Source: Pseudidiomarina aestuarii
Lineage (GTDB): Bacteria > Pseudomonadota > Gammaproteobacteria > Enterobacterales > Alteromonadaceae
Length of the DNA stretch: 45,158 nt
NCBI GenBank assembly: GCA_003030745.1
Contig: PYVG01000009.1
Coordinates: 1-45,158, forward strand
Direction of reading: 5' to 3'
Shown here: positions 24,630-36,362 of the stretch, piece after piece
Layout: the number at the start of each line of letters is the position of its first letter
How positions within the stretch are numbered: the first letter of the stretch is position 1
Notes under the pieces: model-generated
Seen by the model: the letters and a program-made list of their open reading frames with translations, nothing else
The model's database searches: none
Told to the model about the DNA's origin: nothing
Position numbers and translations under genes: made by a program

Positions 24630-26570
24630 ATGAGTTATCAGGTTTTAGCTCGTAAATGGCGTCCCCACACCTTTAGCGAGGTAGTGGGTCAGCAACATGT
24701 GTTGAAGCCATTAACCCATGCACTGACCACTCAACGCCTGCACCACGCTTGGCTGTTAACCGGTACGCGCGGCGTTGGTAAAACCACCATCGCACGGATT
24801 CTGGCAAAAAGCCTGAACTGTGAACAGGGTATTACGCCACAACCCTGCGGCACTTGTGGTGCTTGTAAGGCTATCGACGAAGGTCGGTTTGTTGACCTGC
24901 TCGAGATTGATGCGGCCTCTCGAACTAAGGTTGAAGACACCCGAGAACTGCTCGATAACGTGCAATATAAGCCCACGCAAGGGCGCTATAAAGTCTACCT
25001 GATAGACGAAGTGCATATGCTGTCGCGCCACAGCTTCAATGCACTCCTGAAAACGCTCGAAGAGCCACCAGAACACGTCAAATTCTTACTGGCGACAACG
25101 GATCCGCAAAAGCTTCCAATCACTGTTCTATCGCGTTGTTTGCAGTTTAATCTGAAAGCATTGTCACGGCAGGAGATTGCCGATCATCTCCAGCATGTTT
25201 TGGACGCCGAATCGATTCCGTATGATGCACCCGCCCTCCAACATTTGGCGCGAGCAGCGCAGGGCAGTTTGCGTGACGCATTGAGTTTGACTGACCAAGC
25301 CATCGCGCAAGGTGAGCAAAAAGTCACCAATGCTGCGGTGCAACAAATGCTAGGCAATGTTCCTGGCTATGAGTTAGCGGCGCTATTGCACGCAATCATT
25401 CATGGGCATCCGCAACAGACACTCGACTTAGTCGATAAAGTGGCGGGACAAGTGCCTGATATCGGCTCGTTGTTGACCGAATTACAGCGCCTCGTACATC
25501 AGCTTGCATTGGTGCAACAAGTGCCTGCGAGCGCAGAACTGTTTGCTTTCACCGATGCTGAACAGAAGCTTGTGCAGCTTATTCCTGCTGAGTTACTGCA
25601 TATTTTTTACGACATTCTGAGTTTGGGGCGCCGTGATTTAAATTATGCGGTCGACTCACGTTCGGGTGTGGAAATGACGATTCTGAGACTCTTGGCATTT
25701 CGTCCTGAAGTCATTGAGGTTCATGAAACGTCACCTGATACTGTCACACGCGAAGAACCTATGCGTACGGCTCCAGTTCATTCGGAACTAGTGCCTGAGC
25801 CAGAGCCGGAGACAGAGCCAGAGTCTCGGTTTGAGCCTGAGCCGCCGTTTGCGTCACAGCCAGAACCTAAACCAGAACCAGAACCTGAACCTGAACCAGA
25901 ACCAACATCAAGCAGCGCAGACTCGGTGCGAGCATTAATCGCAACGCGTGATGCGCTGGACCAAAAAAAAAACAATAACCAACGTGCCTCGCAAGCCGTC
26001 CAAACCGCTCCAGAATTCGTAAAGGAGCCAGAGCCCGCTGCTGAATCAACGCTGGAATTAGATCCTGAACCAGAGCTCGAGACCGACCCCGAGGCAAATC
26101 TCAGCACGCCATCACCGAGTCATCAGAGTGAGCACGCAACCGAGGTATCGACAACCAGTCGAGAAGCTTATGCCAGTGATGTCAGAAAGGCTGCTGAAGT
26201 GGACGGTTGGGCTGCTATTATCGATAATTTAGATATTCATGGGTTGCCGCGGCAACTGGCGATGAACAGTACCTATGAATTGACGGAACCAGGGCAGTGC
26301 ATCATTCGGTTGCGGCAACAATGGGCGCATTTGCTGAGTGACGGTCCTGTTCAAGTGCTGTCGACTGCACTGAAGGATTCTTTGGACGTGTCCACGGTGC
26401 GTATTGAAGTGGCACCATCAGAACAGCAGACACCTGTGGAAATTCAGGCGGAAATTGACCGTCAGCGGCTGTTGCGCGCGCGACAGAATTTACAAGACGA
26501 TCCATTGGCGCAGGCACTACAGAACACGTTTCAAGCGCAATTAATTGAAGACAGTATTCAACCTAGTTAG
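24630..26570 (+). CDS. dnaX: DNA polymerase III tau/gamma subunit
   Basis: Clamp-loader ATPase; the full-length tau also ties the loader to core polymerase and DnaB. Walker [10 protein letters not shown] (45-53), zinc cysteines C64, C73, C76 and C79, Walker B LIDEVHM (124-130) and sensor motif LSRCLQF are present. Residues about 385-440 are an acidic Pro/Glu repeat linker (EPEPEPEP), followed by an A10 run at codons 445-448 and then the tau-specific domains. Start at 24630 ([12 protein letters not shown]) is the family start and has a GAGG site; an in-frame TTG three codons earlier was not used. 646 residues, close to E. coli tau (643). Confidence 0.96.
   Translation: MSYQVLARKWRPHTFSEVVGQQHVLKPLTHALTTQRLHHAWLLTGTRGVGKTTIARILAKSLNCEQGITPQPCGTCGACKAIDEGRFVDLLEIDAASRTKVEDTRELLDNVQYKPTQGRYKVYLIDEVHMLSRHSFNALLKTLEEPPEHVKFLLATTDPQKLPITVLSRCLQFNLKALSRQEIADHLQHVLDAESIPYDAPALQHLARAAQGSLRDALSLTDQAIAQGEQKVTNAAVQQMLGNVPGYELAALLHAIIHGHPQQTLDLVDKVAGQVPDIGSLLTELQRLVHQLALVQQVPASAELFAFTDAEQKLVQLIPAELLHIFYDILSLGRRDLNYAVDSRSGVEMTILRLLAFRPEVIEVHETSPDTVTREEPMRTAPVHSELVPEPEPETEPESRFEPEPPFASQPEPKPEPEPEPEPEPTSSSADSVRALIATRDALDQKKNNNQRASQAVQTAPEFVKEPEPAAESTLELDPEPELETDPEANLSTPSPSHQSEHATEVSTTSREAYASDVRKAAEVDGWAAIIDNLDIHGLPRQLAMNSTYELTEPGQCIIRLRQQWAHLLSDGPVQVLSTALKDSLDVSTVRIEVAPSEQQTPVEIQAEIDRQRLLRARQNLQDDPLAQALQNTFQAQLIEDSIQPS
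25963..25972 (+). other. A10 slippage site in dnaX, predicted to yield a gamma-like product
   Basis: Ten consecutive As span codons Q445-N448. A -1 shift gives K-K-K-Q and then TAA at 25976-25978, a 449-residue product close to E. coli gamma (431). Loss of one A instead gives a stop at 26020-26022 (463 residues). E. coli uses A-AAA-AAG ribosomal frameshifting, and Thermus uses transcriptional slippage on A9 (established); the homopolymer here resembles the Thermus case. Confidence 0.7.
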
Positions 26571-26581
26571 AGGAATTTAGT

Positions 26582-26911
26582 ATGTTTAAAGGTGGTATGA
26601 GCGGCATGATGAAGCAAGCGCAGCAAATGCAAGAGCGGATGCAGCGCGCCCAAGAGGAAATTGCCAATCTCGAAGTGACGGGTGAAGCCGGCGCAGGCAT
26701 GGTGAAGGTGACTATGCTTGGCAATCATAACGTCCGACGGGTTACCATCGATCCGAGTTTATTCAGTGACGATGATGCAGAAATGATTGAAGATTTGGTG
26801 GCTGCGGCTATCAATGATGCAGTACGTCGTGTTGAGCAAACGAGCAAAGAAAAAATGGCTGAAGTCACCGGTGGCATGAATTTACCACCTGGCTTTAAGA
26901 TGCCTTTCTAA
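26582..26911 (+). CDS. ybaB: YbaB/EbfC nucleoid-associated protein
   Basis: Small DNA-binding dimer of 109 residues encoded between dnaX and recR as in E. coli. The Met/Gln-rich start ([26 protein letters not shown]) and the conserved [16 protein letters not shown] and [13 protein letters not shown] segments identify it. Ribosome site AGAGGAA. Confidence 0.95.
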   Translation: MFKGGMSGMMKQAQQMQERMQRAQEEIANLEVTGEAGAGMVKVTMLGNHNVRRVTIDPSLFSDDDAEMIEDLVAAAINDAVRRVEQTSKEKMAEVTGGMNLPPGFKMPF

Positions 26912-26921
26912 GGACTCTCAA

Positions 26922-27530
26922 GTGCGTTTTAGCCCAATTATTGAAGAGTTGATTCAAGCCCTGAAGGTGCTTCCGGGTGTCGGTCAAAAATCGGCACAGC
27001 GCATGGCGTTCCAAGTACTGGAGCGCCATCGTGAAGGAGGCGAGCGATTGGCTGTGGCGTTGCAGACCGCAATTGAACAAGTCGGTCACTGCAGTGTCTG
27101 TCGGACACTTACGGAACATTCAGTTTGCGGGCTATGCGCCGATACACGGCGACGAGATAGCGGGTTATTGTGTATCGTCGAATCACCAGCAGATGTCGTG
27201 GCAATTGAACAAACCTCTCAGTATCAAGGGTGTTATTTTGTCTTGATGGGGCACTTATCCCCTTTAGACGGTATTGGTCCTGACGAAATTGGTTTAGATA
27301 TCCTTGCACAAAGACTCGAACAAGAGTCGATCGCCGAAATTATTTTGGCGACCAATCCCACCGTAGAAGGTGAAGCAACCGCGCACTTCATTGCCGATCT
27401 CGCGCGCCGCCACCAAGTCCGAACCTCACGAATTGCTCATGGTGTGCCAGTGGGTGGTGAGCTCGAATATGTGGATCAAGCTACGTTAGGTCATGCGTTT
27501 AGCGGCCGTAAATGGATTGAGAATAATTAA
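26922..27530 (+). CDS. recR: Recombination mediator RecR
   Basis: Works with RecO (and RecF) to load RecA at gaps. An N-terminal helix-hairpin-helix ([17 protein letters not shown]) precedes a four-cysteine zinc finger ([16 protein letters not shown]) and a Toprim domain starting at [15 protein letters not shown]; the C-terminus has [17 protein letters not shown] start at 26922 with AAGGA upstream. 202 residues, normal. Confidence 0.96.
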   Translation: MRFSPIIEELIQALKVLPGVGQKSAQRMAFQVLERHREGGERLAVALQTAIEQVGHCSVCRTLTEHSVCGLCADTRRRDSGLLCIVESPADVVAIEQTSQYQGCYFVLMGHLSPLDGIGPDEIGLDILAQRLEQESIAEIILATNPTVEGEATAHFIADLARRHQVRTSRIAHGVPVGGELEYVDQATLGHAFSGRKWIENN

Positions 27531-27538
27531 AATTTACG

Positions 27539-27566
27539 CTTGAAATAGCGTCGAATACCCCCATGT
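27539..27566 (+). promoter_or_regulatory. Sigma-32 heat-shock promoter of htpG
   Basis: CTTGAAA (27539-27545), 13-base spacer, CCCCATGT (27559-27566) is an essentially perfect match to the RpoH consensus, 44 bases before the htpG ATG. Confidence 0.9.
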
Positions 27567-27609
27567 TTACTCCAGCAATCGTTAGTCCACATGTGTAGGA
27601 GAAAACACT

Positions 27610-29517
27610 ATGGCGGAGACCCGTCAAACTGAAACCCACGGTTTTCAAACCGAAGTGAAGCAATTGCTGCACTTGATGATTCATTCGCTTTATTCCAATA
27701 AAGAAATATTTCTTCGGGAGTTGGTTTCTAACGCATCGGATGCGGCCGACAAGTTACGCTTTAAGGCGCTGAGTGACAGCTCATTGTTGAGCAACGATGC
27801 AGAACTTTATGTCCGCGTCAGTGCGGATAAAGACAGTAAAACCATCACCATTAGCGACAACGGTATTGGCATGACTCGAGATGAAGTCATGAGCAATCTA
27901 GGTACCATCGCTAAGTCGGGTACCGCTGAATTCTTTAGCCAACTGTCCGGCGATCAAGCCAAAGATAGCCGATTGATTGGTCAGTTTGGTGTCGGCTTTT
28001 ATTCCGCGTTTATTGTGGCCGAGGCCGTTACCGTGCGCACTCGTGCAGCAGGGGCAGCCGCGAATGAGGCGATTGAGTGGCATTCACGCGGTGAAGGTGA
28101 GTTCGATTTAAAAACTATCGAAAAAGCCAAGCGCGGCACTGATATTATTTTGCATGTGCGTGATGATGCCGCCGAGTATCTCGATGAATGGCGCTTGAAA
28201 AGTATCATTACCAAATACTCTGACCATCTGAGCATTCCCGTACAGATGCCGAAGGCTGACGACGAAGAAGAGAAAGCGGCAGACGCGAAGCAAGAGTGGG
28301 AATCGGTTAACTCCGGACAAGCACTATGGACGCGAGAGAAAGCGGACATCAGTGACGACGAATACAAGGAGTTTTATAAAACCGTTGCCCATGATTTCGA
28401 AGATCCATTGTTGTGGAGTCACAACAAAGTAGAAGGGACCTCGGAATACACGAGCTTGCTGTACATTCCAAAACGAGCGCCTTGGGATTTGTGGAATCGC
28501 GAACAACAGCATGGCATTAAACTGTACGTGAAGCGCGTGTTCATTATGGACGACGCGACCCAATTGATGCCGAGCTATTTGCGCTTTGTCCGCGGTTTGA
28601 TGGATTCCAGCGATTTACCGCTGAACGTGTCTCGCGAAATCTTGCAAGACAATAAAATTACCCGCTCTATGCGGAACGGTAGCACTAAGAAAGTCTTAAG
28701 CATGCTGAGCAAGCTAGCCAAGGACGAGCCGGAAACGTATCAGAGCTTCTGGAACACTTTTGGTACCGTCTTGAAGGAAGGACCCGCTGAGGACCAAGCC
28801 AATCAAGAGAAGATTGCTGGCTTATTGCGGTTTGCATCGACGCATCAAGACTCTAGCGAAGCGATTGTCAGCCTGGATGATTATTTGGCGCGGATGTCCG
28901 ATAAGCAGGAGAAGATTTACTACATTGTTGCGGATAGCTATGAAGCTGCGCGTGATAACCCTGCGTTAGAAATCTTCCGCAAGAAAGACATTGAAGTCTT
29001 GTTACTGTCAGAGCGCATTGATGAATGGCTGATGAGCCATCTCAGTGAGTACAAAGAAAAATCATTCCAAGCGGTGACACGTGGCGATTTAGATTTGGGT
29101 GAGCTCGAAGATAGCGCTGATAAAGAGCAGCAAGAAGCGGCGGAAAAAGCCTTCGCTGAGCACACAGAGCGCTTTGCTAAAGCTCTCGGCGACAAAGTCA
29201 AAAGTGTTCGTGTGACCAATCGTCTCACTGCATCACCTGCTTGCATTGTGACCGACAGCAACGATATGAGCACGCAAATGGCGAAGCTCATGGAAGCTGC
29301 AGGCCAGAAAGTGCCAGAAACCAAGTACATTTTTGAAATCAATCCTGAGCACACGCTAGTTCAGCGCGTGGTTGGGTTGGATGACGAAGCGCGTTTTGGT
29401 GAATGGGCGCAGTTACTTCTGGATCAGGCAACACTAGCCGAGCGTGGTAGTTTGAAAGACCCGGCACAATTTGTCTCACGGTTGAACAAATTAATGTTGG
29501 AATTAACCGACGCATAA
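27610..29517 (+). CDS. htpG: Chaperone HtpG (Hsp90)
   Basis: ATP-dependent chaperone. The GHKL ATPase domain shows [21 protein letters not shown] and [10 protein letters not shown]; the middle domain shows [23 protein letters not shown] sequence and [14 protein letters not shown]. 635 residues, close to E. coli HtpG (624). Ribosome site TAGGAG. The heat-shock promoter directly upstream explains its control. Confidence 0.97.
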   Translation: MAETRQTETHGFQTEVKQLLHLMIHSLYSNKEIFLRELVSNASDAADKLRFKALSDSSLLSNDAELYVRVSADKDSKTITISDNGIGMTRDEVMSNLGTIAKSGTAEFFSQLSGDQAKDSRLIGQFGVGFYSAFIVAEAVTVRTRAAGAAANEAIEWHSRGEGEFDLKTIEKAKRGTDIILHVRDDAAEYLDEWRLKSIITKYSDHLSIPVQMPKADDEEEKAADAKQEWESVNSGQALWTREKADISDDEYKEFYKTVAHDFEDPLLWSHNKVEGTSEYTSLLYIPKRAPWDLWNREQQHGIKLYVKRVFIMDDATQLMPSYLRFVRGLMDSSDLPLNVSREILQDNKITRSMRNGSTKKVLSMLSKLAKDEPETYQSFWNTFGTVLKEGPAEDQANQEKIAGLLRFASTHQDSSEAIVSLDDYLARMSDKQEKIYYIVADSYEAARDNPALEIFRKKDIEVLLLSERIDEWLMSHLSEYKEKSFQAVTRGDLDLGELEDSADKEQQEAAEKAFAEHTERFAKALGDKVKSVRVTNRLTASPACIVTDSNDMSTQMAKLMEAAGQKVPETKYIFEINPEHTLVQRVVGLDDEARFGEWAQLLLDQATLAERGSLKDPAQFVSRLNKLMLELTDA

Positions 29518-29528
29518 CCTGCCTCAAG

Positions 29529-29602
29529 CGAGGGTTGTCCAACCAAAGTCGGGCAATCCTCGGACTTGTAAAGCCCGTGTATGCAAGGTAAAGTTCGGGC
29601 TT
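29529..29602 (+). other. Two tandem hairpins between htpG and adk
   Basis: The 125-base gap holds a 12-bp stem with two G-U pairs (29529-29540 with 29551-29562) and then a 7-bp stem (29571-29577 with 29596-29602). Neither is followed by a good T-run, so they could be a weak terminator, mRNA processing or a leader structure of adk. Confidence 0.4.
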
Positions 29603-29615
29603 ATTCAAACGCTAA

Positions 29616-30287
<672 letters not shown>

Positions 30288-30302
30288 TACGTGACCGCTT
30301 CG

Positions 30303-30331
30303 AAAAAGCCCACCTTGTTGTGGGCTTTTTT
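30303..30331 (+). terminator. Rho-independent terminator after adk
   Basis: An 11-bp stem (30303-30313 with 30320-30330), 6-base loop, ending in six Ts. It closes the apt-adk block. Confidence 0.92.
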
Positions 30332-30375
30332 GTGAGTATTTATCGAGTCAGACCAATAATAATAAGGATCGAATC

Positions 30376-30786
30376 ATGGAATTTAGTTTTCATAACACCA
30401 TGTTGTATGCGGGTTTACTGACCCTACTTTATTTTGTGCTCTCCGTTCGTATTATTCGGCTCCGTTGGCGTGACAAAGTCGGGATCGGCACCGGTGAATC
30501 AAAAGATCTCAAAGCAGCGGTCCGCATTCATGGGAATTTTTCTGAATATGTGCCGCTGAGTCTTCTGTTGTTGTTTTTTATTGAAGCGAGTGGTGGGCCG
30601 ATTGAATTGGTTCATGCTTTAGGTGCGGCACTCTTTATCGCGCGCATTGCGCATGCTATTGGCTTAACCAAGACCGCTGGCACATCAGCTCCGCGAGCTA
30701 TTGGTGTATTGCTGACCTTTGTGGTGTTGCTCACGCAAGCCGGGTACATGGTTGGCTTTGCAGTTGGACGGTTAATCGGCGCATGA
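30376..30786 (+). CDS. MAPEG-family membrane protein
   Basis: A 136-residue protein with four hydrophobic helices (about 8-26, 58-75, 80-96 and 108-130). The loop after helix 1 contains AAVRIHGNFSEYVPLSLLLL, the glutathione-binding-type MAPEG motif as in YecN. Such proteins include glutathione-dependent enzymes, but bacterial members are mostly uncharacterised. Its stop overlaps the hydrolase start (ATGA), so the two are co-transcribed. Confidence 0.85.
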   Translation: MEFSFHNTMLYAGLLTLLYFVLSVRIIRLRWRDKVGIGTGESKDLKAAVRIHGNFSEYVPLSLLLLFFIEASGGPIELVHALGAALFIARIAHAIGLTKTAGTSAPRAIGVLLTFVVLLTQAGYMVGFAVGRLIGA

Positions 30787-31619
30787 TGGAAGTTCAACCG
30801 GGTCTCTATCGTACGGGTACGGCGGGTCAAAACCCCGTCGTGTTGCTACACAGTTCACAGAGTAATGGCGGGCAGTGGCGAGCCTTGCTCAATGCCTTAG
30901 CGCCTCATTTTGATTGTCTCGTTGTCGACCTGTTGGGTTATGGTAAGGCGCCAGCGGTGACGACAGTTGATCCGCAGGACTTTCGATTTCGTGATGAGCT
31001 CCCGCGCATTATGGATGCGATTCAGACATTGAACTGGCAGCAGCCGGTGACGCTCATTGGCCATTCCTATGGTGGCGCATTGGCGTTGAAGCTTGCGGTC
31101 GAGAAATCTGTCGATGTACGCAGTTTGATTGTCTTTGAACCGGTCGCGTTTCACTTGTTGGAAGCCAATGAAGCCGCGCGGCTCGAAATTGAATCCATCT
31201 CTGGCCAAATGATGAACAATGACGCTAAGGCCGCAACTGCAGCTTTTGTGGACTATTGGAATCAACCGGGCTATTTCGCAGCATTACCGGACAAAATACA
31301 GAAAGCGATGACGCTGCAAGCCAGCAAAGTCCAGTGTGATTTTGCTGCACTTATGGGGGAGGAGTACGATCTTCGCGATTGTGCCTCGATACAACAACCC
31401 ACGTTACTATTGCAGGGGCAGTATACGCAAAACAGTGCACGGACTGTTGCTCACAAATTGGAAGTTGCTTTGCCTGCTGTGATTAGTCGAACCTTACCGT
31501 GTGGACACATGGGGCCGATTACGCACGCCGAAGCTGTCAATGTCGAAATCTTGGAGTTCTTAGCAGCTATTTATGGGCTAGAGGTGCAACCGCAGCCAGC
31601 CACGGATGTTCGAGGTTAG
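30783..31619 (+). CDS. Alpha/beta-hydrolase fold protein
   Basis: 278 residues. Nucleophile elbow GHSYGG with S95, oxyanion segment LLHSSQSNGGQW and a late histidine H242 (LPCGHMGP) are clear. The usual acid position after strand 6 reads LLLQGQYTQNSART, with no Asp where most members have GxxD, so the acid may sit elsewhere or activity may be altered. Substrate unknown. Coupled to the MAPEG gene and three bases before csdA. Confidence 0.82.
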   Translation: MMEVQPGLYRTGTAGQNPVVLLHSSQSNGGQWRALLNALAPHFDCLVVDLLGYGKAPAVTTVDPQDFRFRDELPRIMDAIQTLNWQQPVTLIGHSYGGALALKLAVEKSVDVRSLIVFEPVAFHLLEANEAARLEIESISGQMMNNDAKAATAAFVDYWNQPGYFAALPDKIQKAMTLQASKVQCDFAALMGEEYDLRDCASIQQPTLLLQGQYTQNSARTVAHKLEVALPAVISRTLPCGHMGPITHAEAVNVEILEFLAAIYGLEVQPQPATDVRG

Positions 31620-31622
31620 GTC

Positions 31623-32807
31623 ATGTATCAGCCTTCGAGTGATGATTTTCCGTGGCTTGCTGAAGAGCCCGATTATGCCTACCTCGACACGGCAGCGACT
31701 TGCATAGTCCCAACCTGTGTTCGTCAAGCTGTTGATCGTTACTTGTTGGATACGCATGCCAATGCGCATCGTGGTTCTTATGCACGCAGTCACGCGGCAA
31801 CGGAGCAGTTCGAGCAGGGACGACAAACACTAGCAAGGTGGTTTCAGATACAACCGGAACAACTGGCATTCGCTGCTTCGACTACGCAGGCATTGAATGA
31901 TTTGGCGCAAGCATTGCCAATAGATTGGCAGGCTGGTGACGAAATTCTGCTGTCCATTGCTGAGCATCATGCCAACTTGTTGCCGTGGCAACGACTCGCC
32001 CAGCGGTTTGACCTTAAATTGCGGTTTATAGAGCTTACTCCAGAAGGGAACTTGGCGGCACCGGAGTTGCTGTTGACTGAGCGAACGCGGGTTGTATCCG
32101 TCAGCGCCGCCAGCAATGTAACCGGTGCTATCTATGAACTTGGTGGACTGTTAAGCGCTGCGCGTCAGCGTGGTGTTGTGTCGATAGTCGACGCTGCTCA
32201 ATTGGCATCACATCAGCCGCGGCAACTTGGTTTGTTGGATGCGGATGCCGTGGTCTGTAGCGCGCATAAATTTTATGGGGTGACGGGCCTTGGTCTATTA
32301 CTTTTAGCGCCACAATTCGCAGAACAATTAGAGCCATTTCGAGTCGGTGGAGGCATCGTCACTAGGGTCACGCGTGAGCAGGCAGACTACCTGAGTGATG
32401 TGCATCGCTTTGAGGCGGGAACCCCGAATACACTCGCGGTGATTGCTGCCGCAACGGCAACCGAATGGCTGGATCGGCACGTTGGCTTATCTCATTATTT
32501 AGATACGCAGCGAATCGAACTAAATCATCTATTAGCGCAAAGAGAGTGGTTACGAGTACTCCCATCAGGAGCAACGCAAACACCTACGCTTAGCATTGTC
32601 AGTTCCTCAGTGCATGCACAAGATCTAGCGGCTTATTTAGATAGTCAACGCATCGAAGTGCGATCAGGTCACCATTGCGCGCAGCCGCTACTGCAGTATT
32701 TGGGGTATTCAGGAGTAGTCCGAATTTCTCTGGGCGCGTATACTACGCCGCGACATCTTGAACGCCTGGCCTCAGCCTTAGACGAGGCTTACGAATTATT
32801 TTCCTAA
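31623..32807 (+). CDS. csdA: Cysteine desulfurase, CsdA/SufS type
   Basis: PLP enzyme releasing sulfur from cysteine as a persulfide. Motifs: AEHHANLLPW, PLP lysine in CSAHKFYG, and the catalytic cysteine C352 in RSGHHCAQP, which is the group II (SufS/CsdA) form. 394 residues. Neither csdE/sufE nor suf genes are adjacent, so it stands without its usual acceptor here; SufS or an unassigned homologue is an alternative name. Confidence 0.85.
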   Translation: MYQPSSDDFPWLAEEPDYAYLDTAATCIVPTCVRQAVDRYLLDTHANAHRGSYARSHAATEQFEQGRQTLARWFQIQPEQLAFAASTTQALNDLAQALPIDWQAGDEILLSIAEHHANLLPWQRLAQRFDLKLRFIELTPEGNLAAPELLLTERTRVVSVSAASNVTGAIYELGGLLSAARQRGVVSIVDAAQLASHQPRQLGLLDADAVVCSAHKFYGVTGLGLLLLAPQFAEQLEPFRVGGGIVTRVTREQADYLSDVHRFEAGTPNTLAVIAAATATEWLDRHVGLSHYLDTQRIELNHLLAQREWLRVLPSGATQTPTLSIVSSSVHAQDLAAYLDSQRIEVRSGHHCAQPLLQYLGYSGVVRISLGAYTTPRHLERLASALDEAYELFS

Positions 32808-32837
32808 CACTGAACCAGTGTATCGATTGGAAACAAC

Positions 32838-34220
32838 ATGGAAACGAAAAGCGCATGGTGGCCTGAGTCCATCAAGCTCGCCAAACTAACCGTACCTATA
32901 CTGATTGCGCAGGTCACCCAAGTGTTGATGAGCGTGGTCGATACGGTGATGGCTGGTCGCGTCAGCCCGACCGACCTCGCTGCTGTTTCCGTCGGGAGTA
33001 GTATTTGGTTTCCATCGATTCTACTGATCTTTGGCTTAGCGCTGGCATTGGCGCCAATCATTTCTCATTTTCATGGCGCTGGTAAAGTGACCCAAGTGGC
33101 GAACATGGTTCACCAAGGCTTTTATGCGGCTATTGCCGGTGCCGTGCTGAGTTTATTGGTGATTGCGAGTGCGCCGTTAATTTTGAATCAAATGGACGTC
33201 GCAGACGATTTTCGCCGTATTACGTTGGACTACCTCGGCTATATCGCTTGGGGTGTCCCAGCTATCGTGATCTATATGGTGTTGCGCAACTTCTGCGAAG
33301 GCTTGTCGAATACCATTCCATCATTGGTTATCGGGGTCATTGGCTTACTCGTTAACATTCCCGCGAACTATTTGTTTATATACGGTTACGGCGATTTGAT
33401 TCCGGCTATGGGTGGTGCAGGCTGTGGTGTCGCAACGGCTATCGTGTTGTGGGTCATGGCTCTCGGCATGGTGGTGTATGTGGCTGTCGCCAAACGCTAC
33501 CAAGAAATCCATTTGTTTGGCCGTTGGTTTGCGCCGAACTGGGACGACATTTGGTATGTCGTTCGTTTAGGCTTCCCAATTGCCACGTCGATGTTTTTTG
33601 AAGTCAGTCTGTTTGCGGCGGCAGCGCTCATTATCGCCCCATTAGGCGCAACTGTGGTGGCGAGCCACCAAATTGCACTGAATATCTCATCATTGGTGTA
33701 TATGGTGCCCATGAGTATTGCGATGGCAGTGACGTTGCGTGTTGGCTTTGCTTTGGGTGCTGGAAACCCGCGCAATGCAATGCTCAGCCATAAACTGGCG
33801 AACGTGTATGGGATGTCCATTGCTGTCGTGAATGCGACTATTTTATGGTTAGCTGGAGGGTGGTTAGCAAGCCTCTACACTGCCGATGCAGCAGTCATTG
33901 AATTGGCTGCTACTTTAATGGGCCTAGCTGCTTTGTTCTCCATTTCGGATTCGTTCCAAGCGATTGCTATGGGAACCTTGCGTGGCTATAAAGACACTCG
34001 CATTGTGATGCTCATTACGTTTGTTTCCTATTGGCCGTTTGGGTTGACCATAGGTTACTTGCTGTCGCGTACGGACACCATTGTTCCAGCCATGGGCGCT
34101 GCGGGCATGTGGATTGGTTTTATCACGGGATTAACTGGGGCGGCGGTATTGCTGACGTGGCGGTTAATTCGAGTAAGTCGACGCTACGAGCGTGAGCTGG
34201 CAGCGCCGATTCGAGATTAA
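32838..34220 (+). CDS. norM: MATE-family multidrug/cation efflux transporter (NorM-like)
   Basis: Twelve-helix antiporter of 460 residues. The first helices carry [37 protein letters not shown], the MATE hallmark (with a helix-1 motif at residues 15-48), and the second half repeats the pattern ([19 protein letters not shown]). Family members export cationic drugs in exchange for Na+ or H+; the substrate is not readable here. Its TAA overlaps the hisI stop on the other strand by three to four bases. Confidence 0.9.
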   Translation: METKSAWWPESIKLAKLTVPILIAQVTQVLMSVVDTVMAGRVSPTDLAAVSVGSSIWFPSILLIFGLALALAPIISHFHGAGKVTQVANMVHQGFYAAIAGAVLSLLVIASAPLILNQMDVADDFRRITLDYLGYIAWGVPAIVIYMVLRNFCEGLSNTIPSLVIGVIGLLVNIPANYLFIYGYGDLIPAMGGAGCGVATAIVLWVMALGMVVYVAVAKRYQEIHLFGRWFAPNWDDIWYVVRLGFPIATSMFFEVSLFAAAALIIAPLGATVVASHQIALNISSLVYMVPMSIAMAVTLRVGFALGAGNPRNAMLSHKLANVYGMSIAVVNATILWLAGGWLASLYTADAAVIELAATLMGLAALFSISDSFQAIAMGTLRGYKDTRIVMLITFVSYWPFGLTIGYLLSRTDTIVPAMGAAGMWIGFITGLTGAAVLLTWRLIRVSRRYERELAAPIRD

Positions 34221-34837
34221 GCTTGGCGTTGTCTAAGTACCTCGAGTACTTGGTTCAGTGACAAATCACGACTCTCCAAAACCACCAACAAATGATAGAG
34301 CAGGTCAGCGGACTCATTCAGGAGTTCGCGGTCATCTCCCGCACAAGCTGCAAGTGCAACTTCAACACCTTCCTCACCGACTTTTTGTGCTGCGCGCTTG
34401 GTGCCCTCGGCAAACAAACGTGCCGTATAGCTCGACTCTGGCGTGGCCGACTTACGACTCGCTATCGTGTCATTCAACTGTTGTAACAGTGGCACTGCAG
34501 TTGCTGTGCTACTGGAGAAGCACGAACGGGTACCTAAATGACAGGTGGGGCCTTGCGGCAAAGCCAACGCTAATAAACTGTCGGCATCACAGTCGGTATG
34601 TAAACTTACTAATTGCAACACGTGGCCAGACGCCTCACCTTTCGTCCACAGCCGTTCTTTGCTGCGGCTATAAAAAGTGACTTGGGCAGTCTCGAGCGTT
34701 TTGTCGACGGCAGCAGCATTCATAAATCCTTGCATCAACACTTCACCGCTTAATGCATGCTGTACGATAGCAGGAATCAAGCCATCGCTGGCTTTACTGA
34801 AATCGAGCTGTGACCGCGTGGTTGAATTAATTTCCAT
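34217..34837 (-). CDS. hisI: Bifunctional phosphoribosyl-AMP cyclohydrolase / phosphoribosyl-ATP pyrophosphatase HisIE
   Basis: Steps 2 and 3 of histidine synthesis. The N-terminal HisI domain has [36 protein letters not shown] sequence (residues 37-69) and zinc cysteines in HTDCDADS and GPTCH. The C-terminal HisE domain (about 118-206) has [10 protein letters not shown] and [13 protein letters not shown]. 206 residues. Last gene of the his operon, convergent with norM. Confidence 0.96.
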   Translation of the reverse strand: MEINSTTRSQLDFSKASDGLIPAIVQHALSGEVLMQGFMNAAAVDKTLETAQVTFYSRSKERLWTKGEASGHVLQLVSLHTDCDADSLLALALPQGPTCHLGTRSCFSSSTATAVPLLQQLNDTIASRKSATPESSYTARLFAEGTKRAAQKVGEEGVEVALAACAGDDRELLNESADLLYHLLVVLESRDLSLNQVLEVLRQRQA

Positions 34838-34848
34838 GACTAAATTCC

Positions 34849-35640
34849 TTATTGAGTCGCTGCGGTAAAAGGCCGGATAGCGACGCCTTGCTTAGCAAGA
34901 TAAGCCTTGAGTTCACCAATGTCGATGACACGTTTGTGAAAGACGGACGCTGCGAGAGCGCCATCCACGTTGGCCGTGGTAAAGACGTCGGCAAAGTGTT
35001 CCATGGCACCGGCGCCACCAGAGGCAATCAGTGGTACCGGGCAGTGGGCACGCAATGCTGTCAATTGCTCCAGATCATAGCCTTGGCGCACACCATCTTG
35101 ATTCATGCAGTTTAAAACAATTTCACCCGCGCCGCGCGCGACCACTTCGTTCAGCCAGTCGCGCGTCTGCCAACGCGTTTTCTGCGTTCGAGTCTCATCG
35201 CCAGTAAACTGATAAACCTCGTACCGATTCTGTTCTTGGTTATAAAAACTATCGATACCGATGACGATACATTGTTGTCCGAATTCATCCACTAAGGTGT
35301 TGATCAAATCGGGGTCACGCAGCGCAGGTGAATTGATGGAAATCTTATCCGCTCCCATCGCGAGAATTTCTTGTGCTTGGGCAATAGTGCGGATGCCGCC
35401 AGCAACGGTAAAGGGAATATCGATGACACGGGCAATACGCTCGACCCATGATTTATCGACCACCCGATCATCTGAAGATGCGGTGATGTCGTAAAACACG
35501 AGCTCATCGGCTCCCTCAGCAGCATAACGTTGTGCCAGTGGCTCAATAGCCCCGATGACTTCATGATTACGAAATTGCACACCTTTGACGACTTCACCAT
35601 TGCGAACGTCTAAACAGGGGATGATGCGTTTGGCCAACAT
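34849..35640 (-). CDS. hisF: Imidazole glycerol phosphate synthase cyclase subunit HisF
   Basis: TIM barrel that closes the imidazole ring with ammonia from HisH. Catalytic aspartates in [15 protein letters not shown] (D11) and in the VIGIDSF strand (D130 region), phosphate sites GGIRTI and ASGGAG. 263 residues, with a few extra at the C-terminus compared with E. coli. Its start overlaps the end of hisA by 31 bases, as in enteric operons. Confidence 0.97.
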   Translation of the reverse strand: MLAKRIIPCLDVRNGEVVKGVQFRNHEVIGAIEPLAQRYAAEGADELVFYDITASSDDRVVDKSWVERIARVIDIPFTVAGGIRTIAQAQEILAMGADKISINSPALRDPDLINTLVDEFGQQCIVIGIDSFYNQEQNRYEVYQFTGDETRTQKTRWQTRDWLNEVVARGAGEIVLNCMNQDGVRQGYDLEQLTALRAHCPVPLIASGGAGAMEHFADVFTTANVDGALAASVFHKRVIDIGELKAYLAKQGVAIRPFTAATQ

Positions 35641-36359
35641 GCGAGCGCCTCCTCTAGTGTGAATTGCCCAGTCAGTAACGATTTACCAAGAATAGCGCTA
35701 TCGCAGTGTGCGGCTTGCAGTTGTTCTAAATCAGCTAAGGTTGCAATACCGCCTGACGCTTGTAATTCAATAGTCGGATAGTCACGTTTTAACGCAGCAT
35801 AGAGTTCGGTGTTGGCACCTGATAGCATCCCATCCAGGCTAATGTCTGTGCATAGCACATGCTTTAAACCAGAGGCGAGGAAGCGTTGAATAATACTGTC
35901 TAAAGTCGTTGTCGATGTTTGCTGCCAACCGTGGGTTGCAACGCGGGCGATACCTTCAGCATCAATGTTCACGTCCAAGGCTAAGACAATGGCTTCAGCG
36001 CCAAACTGTTGGAACCAAGACTCGACCAGCTCAGGTTCGCGCACCGCGAGTGAGCCGATGACCACCCGAGTCACGCCACTTTGCAAGAGTGCTTCGACAT
36101 CGGTCACGGAGCGAATGCCGCCACCCACTTGAACATTCATCGTGGTAGCTGCAGTCAAGCGCTGCAACAACGTGAGCTGACGTTGTTGTGGGTCTTTGGC
36201 ACCATCCAGATCCACTAAATGCAGCCATTCAGCGCCTGCTTCTTGGTATTTCTGTACCAACGGCAATGGGTCAGATGCGTAGGTGGTTTGACGATTAAAA
36301 TCGCCTTGTTGCAGGCGCACAACTTGGCCTGCAATGAGATCGAGAGCGGGTATTAACAT
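35610..36359 (-). CDS. hisA: ProFAR isomerase HisA
   Basis: Amadori isomerase of histidine synthesis. Half-barrel motifs [20 protein letters not shown] (D8) and [12 protein letters not shown], with phosphate sites VGGGIRS and ASGGI. 249 residues. Between hisH (three-base gap) and hisF (overlap). Confidence 0.96.
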   Translation of the reverse strand: MLIPALDLIAGQVVRLQQGDFNRQTTYASDPLPLVQKYQEAGAEWLHLVDLDGAKDPQQRQLTLLQRLTAATTMNVQVGGGIRSVTDVEALLQSGVTRVVIGSLAVREPELVESWFQQFGAEAIVLALDVNIDAEGIARVATHGWQQTSTTTLDSIIQRFLASGLKHVLCTDISLDGMLSGANTELYAALKRDYPTIELQASGGIATLADLEQLQAAHCDSAILGKSLLTGQFTLEEALACWPNASSPV

Positions 36360-36362
36360 GCT

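Noticed and set aside
25778..26107. Minus-strand Gly/Ser-rich frame within dnaX
   Set aside because: It is the complement of the Pro/Glu repeat linker of DnaX; no independent support.
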